NCBI GenBank assembly: GCA_023935145.1
Contig: CM043700.1
Coordinates: 2,940,001-3,004,000, forward strand
Length of the DNA: 64,000 nucleotides
From: Bretschneidera sinensis
Taxonomy: Eukaryota > Streptophyta > Magnoliopsida > Brassicales > Akaniaceae
Reading direction: 5' to 3'
Shown: one piece after another, positions 23,766-36,197 of the stretch
Layout: the number at the start of each line of letters is the position of its first letter
Position numbering within the stretch: the stretch's first letter is position 1
Program-made: the position numbers and the translations under genes
The notes under the pieces: generated by a model
What the model was told of the DNA's origin: nothing
What the model saw: the letters and a program-made list of their open reading frames with translations, nothing else
The model's database searches: none

Positions 23766-24376
23766 TTAAACAAATATTTTTGGTATTGTAGGGCTTAGAA
23801 GTTAGAATGTGTGTACTTGACCATTCTTTTAGGTTATCACATTTCTTTCTAACCTAAAAATAAGTTTTGCATCCTGTGTAAGAAATAATCTTTCGTCACA
23901 AGGAATTTTTGTTTGTATTGGATGTAAAACTTTTTTCTGCATCAAGTTAGAAATTTGATTTATAATTTTTTAAAAATCACTATAACGTTCGTATATACTC
24001 AATTAACGTTATCATTAAAATTCTAAAAAATTACCAATTAAGTTACTATTTTGATATAAAAATACGTTTCACTCATGGTGCGGGTAATAATCTTCCGTCA
24101 GTCACAAGTAGAATAGGTATTGTTTGGTATATTTTTCAAAATTCTTTCTATTTTCAAAATTAAAAAATAAGTTAAACACTTCCAAAAAAAAAAAAAAAGT
24201 AGTTTATCTAAACGCATTTTAATTTCACAATTGTTTTATAAAAAAATGAAACTATTTGGTAAAGTACATTTTGGATAGTTGAACATAAAATCAAATTAAA
24301 ACGCAAAACAATGGAAACCAAGCAATAAAAGCCATAAAAGTATTGAAAACAATGAAAACAAATGTCTCTGTCAGGC
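23766..24376. other. Intergenic before the DUF3527 gene
   Basis: AT-rich with a poly-A run near 24186. Nothing else recognised. Confidence 0.5.
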
Positions 24377-24976
24377 GATGTGCTCCCCCTCGTTTTGGCA
24401 AGTGGCCCTCCCCCCTGGCGCCGAGTGGAGTCCTGTACTTATCATGCGCACCAGCTCACCCGTATTACGCTCTTTCTCTCTCTCGGTCTCTCATATAAAC
24501 CTTCTCTCTCTCTCTCTAGAGTCTAGACTGGATTTCCTCGTTGGAGTATCGTATTGTATTGGCTAATAAAGAAAGAAACACAAAGCGGGTCCCACAAGTA
24601 AAATTCCACAACAAACGTGGCTTAAACCACCATATTCAACTTCACATTATGCTTTCCACTTTGTTCAGTTGGTTTCTCTTTCCTCTTTTTTCTGTTTACT
24701 TTCTCTCGTTAGATTAGTTTCTAAAACAGTTAAAACACTTTCTTTTTTCCTTTTCCTTGAGTAAACAAAAAAAATTGTGCTCGATTCTTAGTAGTATTGT
24801 TACTAGCAGCTGTTAGTTTTCGGTTCTCTCTCTCATTCTGTGTTGATTTTTCTATTTTTGAGATAAACCCAGAATTGTAGAGTTGATTAGGTGTTGCTTT
24901 CTCGGGAATCAGTTGCTACTCTAAGCTTGCTTTCTTGGAGTGGGCTTGGTTTTGGTTCTTGGATCCATTACTTCAG

Positions 24977-26061
24977 GTAAGAAAAAGTTGGTTGTTGTTA
25001 CTTTTTAAAAAAATTCATTAAAAAGTTTAATTTTTTTGGTTCCCTAATTGCGTGATTGTTTGTTAATAGTTGTTTTTGGATACTTCCTTTCTTTTGGGAT
25101 TGATTTGGATTATTTAATTACAATAGTTTGTGCCTTTGTGGGTTTACCTTGAGAGAGGTGGAACATGAGGAGAAAAATTGAGTTCTTTCAGGTCTAGCGT
25201 TAGCTTTCTGTTCATCTAATGGAAATTTCTTTTTGGAATCAAAAGTTGGGTAAAAAAGTTTTGTTGGGTTGAGTTGAAATTGCATTCCTTGATTATGCAA
25301 TTGTTTGTTCAGTTGGTTTCCAGAAACCCCAGCAATTTTTTTAAAGCATGTATGTGATTTGTGCTGTGTACTCTCTCTTATCTCTGTGCCTTTTTTTGTT
25401 GCTTATTTGATTGAGTTTGATTAAGTAAAATAATTTTGATTAGTACTATAATCTAATTATCTATAAATGCAATCTGAGAGTTATTTTTTCTTTTCAATAT
25501 AAATCCATCAACGGTTCCCTGTTTCTTCCTTCTCTGTTTATCACCTTAATTAATGCTTGATACAATAAATCTTTTTCATTTTTTTTTATGAACCAACGTC
25601 ATAATCATTATTCTTAGTAGGACATCAAGTTTTCTACCACAACTTTGATATTGATTGCTATCAAATATAAATTACAGTTAGAAATTATATAGTTTCCTGT
25701 ATTGTCTGTTTTCCCTTTTTTGGATAAGAGAGAGAATAGATGGAAACAACACGGACAAAGTAGGAAGACACGGTACGCGTTTTTGCATTTGGTATTCAAA
25801 TAATGGATTATGAGTGATAGCTTCAAGGGTTACTTAATTAAGTTATTATCTGAGTCGAACAGGTCATCCGGTTATTTCTTTCTTACTATTGAAATTGTCT
25901 CCTATCATATTTAGAACCCAATTGGTTTCTGTGTACTTAATTCTTCTTATCATTATTCCAGCCGATATCTTCATGTGAAATGTGTGAGTCTTGTTTTTCT
26001 TCTAACTGACAGATGATTTGTTTACAATGTTTTGATACTAATCACTCATCTTACTTTTCAG
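24977..26061 (+). other. Probable 5' UTR intron of the DUF3527 gene
   Basis: CTTCAG followed by GTAAGAAA at 24977 and TTACTTTTCAG ending at 26061 are good plant splice sites on either side of a T-rich stretch without coding signal. The upstream leader has CT repeats near 24470-24520. An alternative acceptor (CTGACAG) lies near 26012. Confidence 0.55.
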
Positions 26062-26084
26062 ATTTCTTGTGAAATACGAATTTG

Positions 26085-26141
26085 ATGGAAAGACGTTTAC
26101 CTAATGTTGAGGCGATCTGCTGTCGGGCTCATATCACTTAG
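26085..26141 (+). other. In-frame leader ORF ending one codon before the DUF3527 open frame
   Basis: An ATG at 26085 reads 18 codons (MERRLPNVEAICCRAHIT) to TAG at 26139-26141. The very next codon, TTG at 26142, begins the long DUF3527 frame in the same phase. The leader is therefore either an upstream ORF or the true N-terminus cut off by one stop codon. Confidence 0.45.
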
Positions 26142-26204
26142 TTGGAGACAGAATATGGAAATCGAAACCATCTACCCATAATTTTGTTTGATCTAAAACA
26201 AGAG

Positions 26205-28551
26205 ATGAAGAATACACTTGTCAATGCTCAGAAAGATGGCCAGGAGAAAGAAGATTCATCGCAGAGCTTGAGCAATGGCAAAGAAACATCCAGAGAAAAT
26301 GGTCCGGATTGCTGTGTGCGAAAATCAAGAAAGTTGGTGAGCAGGAGGGTGAGCCCACAGAATACCTTTATTTTGAATGTTAATCTACTACAAACTAGTA
26401 ATAGTTGCATGAAGGGTCCATTCCTTCGAAGTACTCATGTCTTAGATAATAAGATTCCAAAGCATGTGGTGACTTTGGATGAGAAATATCTCTGGCGTTC
26501 CTTGGAATTGATTCATAGCAGTGCATCAAATGCAGCCCAGTGCAACGTCTGGTTGAATTTGGGTTCCATGAATATGGGCATTTCACCTTATGGCTTGGAT
26601 CTGGCTGAAATTAGAGATGAAAACACGTGTGATTTGGCTAGGTTTGTTTTTGAATGTCCATTGGTTGCTGGGTCTGGGAATGTAGTCATTAGCTCTTCAG
26701 GACGATGGAATGTAGGATCAATCATGGGTAGCAAGAGCATGATGCATATATTAAAGAGCCCTTTGTTACGCAAATTGGGTGCATTAGATGTTGATTCTAA
26801 TTTTGGAAGAAGTAGATTGAATGATAAAGGGCCAATATCCTATAATTTCGTGAGCTATCCCGGAGGGTTAAGTAACAATTCGCAACAGAAGCTAGAAAAA
26901 GAATCACAGAGTGAGGGAAATCATAAATATGGACCTGGGCCTGTGCATAAAAGGCTTGTTTCTACATCGAACACAAACTCTACATGTTCTTCTGATCAGT
27001 CAAATTCTTCTGCTTCTACAAGTGTTTCTCAGGGCATGCTCCAATGCACCTGGAAGGGTGGAATTCCACATTTTGTTTTTTCCCTGGATGATCAGAGGGA
27101 GGTCTATGTGGCCAATTTGTGCAGAGTTGAGTCGGTTGATGACAAGGCTTTGGACTATATGTATTTGTTCAATTTGAAAAAGGGTGGCGGAAAGGAACAT
27201 GGAATTCGTGATAATGAGTCACACCTCGTTGGTAAGATGAAGGTATCAACTTCTTTCATCCTCTGCCCTAACGGTTCAAAAATCATGGAGAGAGAGTTCA
27301 TTTTGTTTGCTGGTGGCGGAAATTTTGTTGGGGGAACACAAAGTTCAAGCCTTAACCTCAAGAAGAATAAGGGGTTGTCAAAGAAGGTGGTGGAAGCATT
27401 TAGGAATAGTCACCCATCCAGGCAGAGAAATATCTCAAAATTTGGTGGATTGAGTTCCATACTGGAATATTGTCCTTGGGAGCCATACCAAGACACAGGC
27501 AACAATTTTGATGCACTAGGTGGGGCCAATCTTTTAGAAGATCATCTTCCATCAAATCTTGAATTAGCTGCCATTGTTGTGAAAGACCATCTCCCTGACA
27601 ACCGTCAGCATGAAGTTGGAGGTTGGGGCGTGAAATTTCTCAGGAAAGTGGGTGTCACACGCAACATTGATACTCTTGAAGCCTCTTTACCTTCTGCTTG
27701 TCGTATTCGTGATACTGGTGATTGCTCCACAAGTATGGATGTACTAGTTCCAGCAGGTCTTCATGGTGGGCCTAGAACCAGAAATGGTGGCCCTTCCAGT
27801 CTCATTGAGAGGTGGAAATCTGGTGGATGCTGTGACTGTGGTGGTTGGGATTTGGGGTGCCCACTGACAGTACTTAATACCAGATCAGACAAGGAAGAGG
27901 TTTCACCCAAAACAAAGACGGAGGGGGAGTGCAAGCTATTCGATTTGTTTATACAGGTACTTCAATCTTCTTGTATTCTCCTGGTTGATCATTTGGTCGA
28001 ATACAGTCTAAAATGGCCAACACTATTTGTGATTTTTTTAGCTGTTAAAGTTGGGATTAAGGCTTAGTTTCGTCGAATTATGTATAATGCATAGAAGATG
28101 GCATGCCTCTAGAACTAGATTCGATAGTCACTAGGCAAAGCCAGCACTAGTTTCTGCTTTTGATATTTGGCACTAAGTTCTTTCATCATCTGTTTCCAAG
28201 ATGGTATAATATTATTCTATGAACCTTATCCAAAAAATATTATCCTATGAACCTTTGCACTTCTTTTGGTACTAAAACATTTTCCTTAGGACGAATATTC
28301 ATTACCATTGGAAGTTTTAAGCAAATTTACTTTTACTTGAACGAGAACTATGATGACAATGTCCCAACTTGACTTTTCAGGGTTCAGAGCATGGTGTTCC
28401 TAAGTTGAGGATGGTAAATGTTCATGAAGGTTTGTATTTTATTCATTTTCAATCAAGGCTATCAGCTCTGCAGTCTTTCTCAATTGCTGTGGCATATATC
28501 CATGGCCAAAGCCTGACTCTCCGGCCCAAAAAAGCAGAGGAGTTGAAGTAA
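26205..28551 (+). CDS. DUF3527 domain protein
   Basis: Two coding exons, 26205-27956 and 28381-28551, join in phase 0 across a GT-AG intron and give 640 residues from the first ATG of the open frame. The frame stays open back to 26142, where the stop described at 26139 precedes it. The C-terminal half carries the DUF3527 region typical of a plant-only family: GGIPHFVFSLDDQREVYVAN, EFILFAGGGNFVGG, then Gly/Cys-rich GGCCDCGGWDLGCPLTVL. The last exon gives the conserved end GLYFIHFQSRLSALQSFSIA and AYIHGQSLTLRPK. There is no signal peptide or clear membrane segment. The N-terminal half is Ser-rich and variable. No molecular function is established for the family as far as I know. The gene stands alone, downstream of a long 5' UTR intron. 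Intron retention would add about 37 residues and a stop at 28065. Confidence 0.88.
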
Positions 28552-31070
28552 CAAGATTCAGAGTTGAAGTTTATGTAGTAGTTGTAACCCTCTTACACAG
28601 TCTTACATCATTAGTAAGTCAAAGTTGAAGTATTTATACGTGAACTGAGATTGTTATTTTTCAGTTTGATGGTTGCTAGTTTGTCTAGTCTCAGATCACA
28701 TTTTAGGTTAGATGGTACTGACTGGAATTTTTTATCTTTCGGTTCTCAATCTCAGATAAAAAAAGTCTTGTAATCTGGTCTTTTCTGAATGAATGTACAA
28801 GTTTTTGATGAGGTGAATTTGACACCAAATGACCTTTGTGCAAATTAGCATATCTTAAGATCGGAATTAGTGTAATGTGTTTTTAAATTAACCAGAGCTG
28901 AAATTCAAACATGACAAGAATCAGCGTGGAGATCTCAATTGCGAAGTAGATCGTGAGATTGCATTTTGAGTAGATATACCTCCTCCCCTGTGTTTTTATT
29001 GTTTAATCTCTTTTAATTCTCTACTTACCTTGTTATAGAACTGGGAGGCAATCATACCTCGGTTTTTATATCATTGAATAAGTGATGATCCAAGAGGCTT
29101 TTGATATATGGGTTTTAGCTACCATAGGTTTGCGTCAGGGGTGGTCAGGTTTAGCAGGGTTATGCTCTGTAAGAGACCTTATATTAGTGCATAGTTCAGT
29201 AAGTCATGGTTTGAAACCATCCAAACTAAGTAGATGGAAATTACGGTCTGTGATTGGCTAATGATGCTTTGCACAAGTGTGGTCCCCATGATTTCAGAAC
29301 TCTTGATGCGCCTACATGTCGGAAATAGTGAGGGAGGTCATTGTCATATCTAACCTTCCATGTTATTTTCTGTATCCTGCAGCTTCATCTTCTTGTGTAC
29401 TGATACATATTTAAAGCCACGATACCAAGGGATAATTTACATATAGCTGGATCGAAGTTTAAATCATACGTCTGTCTGCATATTCAACTTCTACTTGCCA
29501 GCTGAAACTGTGCCAATGTGCATATTGTTGTCACAACTGGATCCTTCATGCAGCCATCTTAAAATGTAAGATAAATTAACTTGAATTCTTGCCAATATAT
29601 GCTTCTATTCTTCCTCCTGCATCCTTTATTTGAGTTACTTTTAACAATACGGATATGTTCAAATTATAGTGCTTGCTTTGGTTCATGACAAGTTGTTTTT
29701 ATATAGGATTAATTCACTGTTCACTCACTCTGCATGGGATCAGAAACTGTGGAAAAGTTTCTTGTTGTAAAAAGTAAATGTGTGTTGATCGATATGAAAT
29801 ATATTTTCTGGGGATATTTTCTCATGTGAGGGGTAATTACTTTGATAAAATGGAAGCAAATATGCTGTTGAAATGCTATAATTGTGTTTTGCAAATGCTT
29901 AAAAATTAAAATGGTATAGGTCAGATTTATTGTCAGCTTCTGATGTTGTCTTTGTTCTTATTTACTGATGAGTTACTGCTTGAGGCCTTGTTATATCAGT
30001 AGGCCTGTTCTTGCTAATCGAATTCATATTTGTGTCAATCTAGTCAGTGGTCATCTAACTGATACTTGTTAGTTAATTAAGGCTCTCTTTGCTGTTATGA
30101 GTTTCTCAACTGACTTTATCTTGCAATAGTCTTGAAAATTGGAATATGTTGTCTTTCAGCAAAATGTCTTTGGCGTGGCTAAAACCGGCAATCTCTCTCC
30201 ATAATCTGGTGCAGCAATTATACCAAGCTGCAGGACTGCTGATAACACGATTTATGTCATCCAGTTCTTTACAAAGTCCTAAAGCTGTTGGCTGGCATCA
30301 AAATTGCTAAGCTCTAAGGTACTCAAAATTCTTTTCTTCTGATTAACCATGGTTGTAATCTGATGATTTAATTTATTTATGTGCATCCCATGTTGAGTAG
30401 TGTGTCGCTTCGATTGATTTGGAACTCACACACATATGCAAGATTTCCCATTATGGTCCTCGATTGTCAGAGGATAATTGTCAGCTTCCCTCTTAGAAGG
30501 AGGTTTCGATCTGGGTTACATTTTGATCAGAGTTGACGTATCATTTTTGGATAGTATGTGAAAATTTTAACACCCTACCCAGTCCCAGAGAGTTCTTAAT
30601 CGGCTATTATATTGTGTCATTGCTTCTAATATCCTTAACCAGTAACTTCCTCTTAATTATTTTATGTGGTTCCTTAATCCACCAAGGTTAAAATTGCTCT
30701 TAGTTTTCCTTGTAAGTTCTTTTAGGCTTCTTTATCAATTTATGGGTACTCCTTTTCGTTTTTGTTTTGCTATTTTGTTTCAGGATGCTTAATTAGATTA
30801 TGGGAACCTTGGACCTTTTGTGCTTCTATCCTAAGATGCTTCTCCAACCTTACAGTTTGTCCACGCCCTCTGTTTTTTATCTTGAAGAGCCAACTTTTCG
30901 GCCCTTCCAACTGTTGAAGGAAGACCCAAGGTATTTTTCATGCCTAGTCACAACATGTAACTTTGTCTTGCACAATGGATCTCACTTTGGCTCTGCGGTT
31001 CCCACTAAACATAATTGTTTATTTCTCAAAATTAATTTTCTGACCTGAACACGATTGATACAAAGCAAGA
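28552..31070. other. 3' UTR and long intergenic stretch, no coding gene supported
   Basis: The DUF3527 3' UTR probably ends near 28800. Beyond it there are scattered splice-like signals (for example near 29383 and 30320) but no reading frame with family hallmarks. A non-coding transcript or spliced 3' UTR cannot be excluded. Confidence 0.4.
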
Positions 31071-31074
31071 ATCC

Positions 31075-32010
31075 TACATAATTCATCCACACATCTGGTC
31101 AGTCCTTGCAAACAATAAGGCATCAACAGAAAACAAATGAGATACTTCAGGTTCTCTGCCAGCTCTGATTTCTTGAATCTTGTCTCTGCCATGAGCATAT
31201 TAGTGAGACTTTACGCACAAAGAACGACCACGTAAAGGGAAAGAGGATCCCCCTATCTAAGCCTGGAGTAGGCTTAAGATGACCATGTTCCTGATCATCA
31301 AGCACCACAGAGAACGACACTGAGGAGATGTATTTCATAATCAAGTTCACCTACCTCATCTAAAAGTCAAGGTTGATCATCATGCGCCTAACAAACTTCC
31401 ATTCAATTCTCTTATATGTTTTACTCATGTCCAGCTTCAACGAATCGAAGTCATCAGTCCCACTGCGCTTATTTTTCAAAGCGTACACCAACTCATATGC
31501 CACCAAAACATTATTTGTAATCAATCTTGGCTTTGATTTTAATGATTTGTTGTAGCACCTCTTTCAATTTGTTTGTCAACACTTTTGAGATAATATTATA
31601 AACGATGTTACGCAGATTGATTAGTCTAAATTGAGTCATCTTTTCCGAAGATTTCACATTTGGGATCAGTACAATATTAGTATGACTAAAATCAACTGAA
31701 ATAACACCCCCATTAAAGAAATCTAAACATGCTCAAGTAACATCCCCTACAATATGCCAATAAGATGAAAAATGACACATATCACTAGGACTTGATGCTT
31801 TTGTTGGATGCATTTGAAAAAGAACTATGCAAACTTCCTGCGTTGTGAATGGTTTGGACAACTTTTGGTTCATCTACGGGGTCATCTTAACATCAACATC
31901 ATCAAGTAGAACATCAAAATACACGGGTTAAGTGGAAGCATACAAGTTTTGGAAATAGAAAGCAACCACTTACCAAAGAGATTGTGTTTCAATATTAAGA
32001 TTTAAGCCAG
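31075..32010 (-). pseudogene. L1-type LINE reverse transcriptase fragment
   Basis: Minus-strand pieces in shifting frames match the plant LINE reverse transcriptase: LINLRNIVYNIISKVLTNKL, then GTDDFDSLKLDMSKTYKRIE and WKFVRR, then GLDRGILFPFTWSFFV-type residues where intact elements have GLRQGDPLSPYLF. Many stops and frameshifts are present. No target-site duplication was identified, and borders are approximate. Confidence 0.85.
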
Positions 32011-32142
32011 CCTTGCTGAAGTTCTTATCTTCAAACATGATCACTAATAGAAGAAACCAACTCTATAAGAGTAGTTGAAGCTGGACAAAAGCAAGGCCAA
32101 GGACAGATTAGAGACAAACTCAAGCCCCAAATTGGAAAAATT

Positions 32143-32731
32143 TGTTGGGATTTCACCTCTAAAATCCACCTACTCAAAATTTAGTCTAAAAACACAACTA
32201 CAACAATTAAATAGGCAAAACAAACAAAAAGTAAGAATACCAATAATTAATGTGGTTCGGCAACCTCTTTGCCTACATCCACCAACAACTCTACTATTTT
32301 ATTAATCTTCAACTACAACTTTATGAAGAGCAAAGTTGTCAAACTCTCACCCCAAAGTCACAATACAACAAAAGCTCTTAACCTTACTCTAGTTGTAAGT
32401 TCCCTCTCTACTTAACAACCCAAAACCCCAATGCACCCAAAGCTCTCATCCTAGCTCTAGTAGTAAACTCCTTTAGTTTACGATGTATATGGAATTATGA
32501 GTGTGCCTCAAACTTCCTTTGGGACTCTTTTTATATAAAGGATATTTTCCTAATACTATTAGAAAAAAAAAAACAACATCATAGCAGATTACTACTACTT
32601 GTACAATCAACAATCTAATAAAAAATTACTATTATTTCTCCTATTAGAACAAGCAACTAAAAAATAGGAAACAACTTTTCCCAAACCAATTAGAAGTCTT
32701 ATTTGTGGGGAATTGAGCCAAAATCCTAACA
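32143..32731 (-). repeat. LTR of the compact element (3' LTR)
   Basis: 589 bp. It holds the GTGGTTCGGCAACCTCTTTG segment also seen, diverged, in the other two family copies in this window. Confidence 0.9.
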
Positions 32732-32992
32732 AATCTCCTCCTTAACTCAAATTCTCTATCTCATCATCAAATTTGGTTTTCTTCTTTGGTTGGTGTGATC
32801 GTTCCTTTTGGTATCCCCATCTCATCTGCTTAGTCTTCGAAGCAATCATCCTCTCATTCAACACGTACAAGCTCTCTTCGTTCACGATATTTGTCGTCAC
32901 TACTTTTGAAGTATCAAGAACTTGCATCTCGCCATCCTCATTAGCCTTTCCATTATCATTCTCCTTTGTTCTACTTAACTTCTATAAGTCCT

Positions 32993-33440
32993 TCATCGTG
33001 GCCTTACTTTGCAATTGTGTGTGTTCCTCTTTCTTATTTTAGATGCACTCCTTATTTGGAAAAAATCTAGAGACTTGGATCTTGATCTTTTCTCCACCTT
33101 CTTTGAAGTGCTATACTCGCTCACTTTGTCTGGTTCTTCTCTTGATATAATCACAAACAATTTTTCAACCTCGAACATACTTGGCCTCTTCCACTTATCT
33201 CTCTGGAGGAACTGCGGGAACCTCTCCATCCATCCAAACTTCCTTGTCCACCATTAATATCGTGACTATGTCATCTTCTTCCGGTTGCAAGTATTTCATC
33301 TCTGTCAACATACTACTCAACAAATTAGTGATAATGAAATTAAAAAAGCTAATATTCATCATACCTTCTTCCATCTTCAATTCATCAAATAGTTCAATAT
33401 TAATTATGCCTACTTTTTGTATTTTTATCATCGGAACCAC
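32993..33440 (-). pseudogene. Unclassified internal ORF of the compact LTR element
   Basis: Starting close to the primer site, 33195-33440 encodes an 81-residue acidic frame (MVPMIKIQKVGIINIELFDE onwards, with YLQPEEDDIVTI and EVWMDGEVPAVPPER). A second, Lys/Arg-rich frame at 32993-33229 overlaps it (KWKRPSMFEVEKLFVIISRE, then basic KKVEKRSRSKS). Together they look like one former frame broken by a shift near 33200. I recognise no gag or enzyme motif; a captured host fragment is possible. Confidence 0.4.
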
Positions 33441-33455
33441 AACTCTGATACCACT

Positions 33456-34037
33456 TGTTAGATTTCACCTCTAAAATCCATCTACTCAAAATTTAGTAAA
33501 AAAACACAAGCACAATAATTAAATAGATGAAACAAACAAAGAGTGAGAACACCAATAATTAATGTGGTTCAGCAACCTTTTTGCCTACATCCACTAACAA
33601 CTCCACTATTTTATTAATCTTTAACTACAACTTTAGGAAAAGAAAAGTTGTCAAACTCTCACCCCAAAGTCGCAATACAACAAAAGCTTTTTACCTAACT
33701 CTAGTTGTAAGTACCTTCTCTACTTGACAACTCAAAACCCCAATGCACTCAAAACTTTCATCCTAACTCTAGTAGTAAACCCTCTAGTTTACAATGTATA
33801 TGGAATTATGAGTGTGCCTCAAACTTTCTTTGGGACCCTTTTATATAGATGATATTTTCCTAATACTATTAGGAAAAAAATAACAACTTCATAGTAGATT
33901 ACTACTATTTGTACAATCAACAATCTAATATGAAATTACTATTATTCCTACTAGAACAAGAACTACAAAATAGGAAATAACTTTTCCCAAACCAATTAAA
34001 AGTCTTATTTGTGTAGAATTAAGCCAAAATCCTAACA
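33456..34037 (-). repeat. LTR of the compact element (5' LTR)
   Basis: 582 bp. It begins on the plus strand TGTTAGATTTCACCTC and ends CCTAACA. Confidence 0.9.
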
Positions 34038-34183
34038 AAACTTAGGTAAAGTTCTTTATATGGATTTCATGAATACAAAATAGGAAACAACTTTTCTCAA
34101 ACCAATTAGAAGTCTTCTTTGTGGAGAATTGAGCCAAGACCCTAACAAAACTTAGGTAAAGTTCTTTATATGGATTCCATGAA
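33964..34183. repeat. 110-bp tandem duplication spanning an LTR end and its flank
   Basis: The terminal 74 bp of the LTR plus 36 bp of adjacent DNA (AAACTTAGGTAAAGTTC...) occur twice, at 33964-34073 and 34074-34183. The second LTR tail is in places closer to the left LTR than to its own neighbour. Confidence 0.75.
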
Positions 34184-34825
34184 GTTCTTTTAAAATTATA
34201 TTTTTAAAAGTAAAATTTGAAATCAGACTTTATTAATTAATAAAACCATGTAATAGATTGATTACATAAAATTTAAATAAAAAATTATCAACCCATATTT
34301 CAATAATAGTTTAAAACTTATCAATTTTGTACCAAAAACTAAAGCTTAGATCGTAAGTTAAAATTTATCAAAAATATTGATTATTTGTAACTGTTAAGGT
34401 CAAAAATACTTCACATATGGAAGAACACACGAACATGGGCTTGATATAACATGGATGGATACCAATATGACTCAAAAGCGTAAACTCATGAGTTTTGAGC
34501 CCAAATCATGTGTATAACCCGTTTTTTTTTTTTTTCTCAGATGTGTGGATATTGTAATAGTAACTTCAAAATTTTCATGAATGTATTTTAGATGATAAGT
34601 CACGATCATTAATTTTATTATTATAATTTTCCCATCCCAAAACCTTTTAAGTTTTTTTTAACATTAACTAGTAACAAATCTTACTACACTTCAAGCTTAG
34701 ATGGTAAACTCGAGTATAAATCATCAACATCTTTCTCTTGCCACAGAGGTGTAGGTAATATGTTGATAGCAAAAAATCTTAAACAGTACAAGGAGAACAC
34801 GTGAAGTGAAGTGGGAAAATGGCAA
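34184..34825. other. Intergenic, no gene seen
   Basis: AT-rich. A poly-T run lies near 34521. No structure recognised. Confidence 0.5.
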
Positions 34826-35690
34826 GTAAAACACCGTTGTATTCTCTTTGCACATGAGCCAACACCAATGAAAGCACACTAATACAACAAAAACTAATCT
34901 AATAAAAATTAGTTGAAAGAATCCAACAAATAGCCCAATCCATGCATTAAAATCCAAGACAAAAAAGAAAAAAAAGAAGAAGAATAAAATAGTCATGTGG
35001 CATATTATCCTCTCTCTAAAATTGATCTCATTTGCATTCCGTTTAGTTGGGGGTATTAAGGTGGGATAAGACAAACCTAATCTCACCTTAGTCCCTTATC
35101 CCATATGTGGTTCCCTCTTATACTGTTCATGAGGGATTGAAGGGGAATAAATTTAATCCTTATCCCACAAGTTTAATCCTATGAAGGGTGGGACAAAATT
35201 TATCCCACCCCATTGGGGCTAATTTTTTTTCCTTCCCCTTTCGCTCCCATTTCATTCTTTTATGTCTTCTTCCTTCTATTTCTTCTTCTTCTTCTTCTTG
35301 AATAGAGTGAGCAAAACACAATTATATTCTTCTTGCATATGAGCCAACGCCAATGAAACCACATTAGTACAACAGAAACCAATATAATAAAAATCGGTTG
35401 AAATAGTCCAACAAATAGCCTAAACCACACAAGGAAAAAAAGAAAAAAAGAAAAAAGCCACCAAAAATAGCCACGTGGTACATTAGCCTTTCTCCAAAAG
35501 TGATCTCCTTTACAATCAATTTGGTTGGAGGTATTAAAGTGGGATTCAGTTTGTCATTTATCATATATTTGGTTCTTATACTGTTCACTTGCGATTGAAG
35601 AAGGATAAACTTTATTCCACAAATTTAATCCATAGGTGTGGGACAAAATTTATCCCACTCTGTTTGGACTAATTTTCACCTTCCCTTTCG
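34826..35690. repeat. Degenerate direct duplication, period about 485 bp
   Basis: Words such as GAGCCAACRCCAATGAA, CCAACAAATAGCC and GGGACAAAATTTATCCCAC occur in the same order at 34826-35230 and 35311-35690. The copies have diverged substantially and show indels. Confidence 0.7.
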
Positions 35691-36197
35691 CCCCTATCTT
35701 TTTCTTCTTCTTCTTTTTCTTCTCCTCCTCCTATTTCGTCTTTCATCTGGGCATCTACCCAGATCTGTCGAACATGACAACCATTGAGTGAGGCCACTAT
35801 ACCGTGGTCACTCTGAAATCGTGTTGCCATGTTGTGGTCGCTATGAAGCCGCCGCCACACCTGCGCAATCAGCACCTACCATAGATCCATTTTCGAATTG
35901 AAATTGGTTTGTGGTGTTATTTGTTGTTTTGTTTGTGTGTTTTGTAATTTTGGGTACCAATTGTTTGATGGTAAAACTTCCAAGAAGAAAGAACGTGTTC
36001 GACATATCCGGGTAGGTCAGGATGATGAATGGTGAGAGTAGTTTGGTCTTTTGACTTATTATCCTACTTTAATACTAATTAGCCAACTTCATGTACCAAA
36101 TACATTATTAAAATAGTTTTGCTTTCTTTTATAATTTTATCCCACTATAATCAGTCATGTCCTACTGTAATCTTACCTATGAACCAAACAGACTGTT
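35512..36197. mobile_element. MITE-like element with GGTTTGGTT-type ends
   Basis: The left end (CAATTTGGTTGGAGGTATTA, then AAGTGGGA) and the reverse complement of the right end (GTCTGTTTGGTTCATAGGTA, then AGATTACAGTAGGA) form imperfect inverted repeats. Internal words GGGATAA and TTATCCC recur. The upstream duplicate at about 35035 contains only the left half. Confidence 0.45.

Larger units (their letters stand above)
32143..34037 (-). mobile_element. Compact non-autonomous LTR retroelement
   Basis: LTRs at 32143-32731 and 33456-34037 are clearly homologous and, in element orientation, start TGTTAGGATTTTGG and end TAACA. A primer-binding site TGGTATCAGAG (initiator-Met type) lies at 33443-33453, two bases inside the right LTR. 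A purine tract AAGGAGGAGATT adjoins the left LTR at 32732-32743. The internal region is only about 724 bp and shows no gag, protease, integrase or reverse transcriptase. Flanking bases AAATT and AAACT may be a mutated target duplication. This fits a small TRIM/LARD-like parasite of a copia-type element. Confidence 0.9.

Noticed and set aside
26142..26204. Start of the DUF3527 protein at 26142
   Set aside because: The codon there is TTG, not ATG. A plant nuclear gene would be expected to start at ATG (26205, or 26085 if the intervening stop is a lesion).
30800..31048. 82-codon plus-strand frame after the DUF3527 gene
   Set aside because: No hallmark. Its neighbourhood runs into LINE remains, and composition looks like chance opening.
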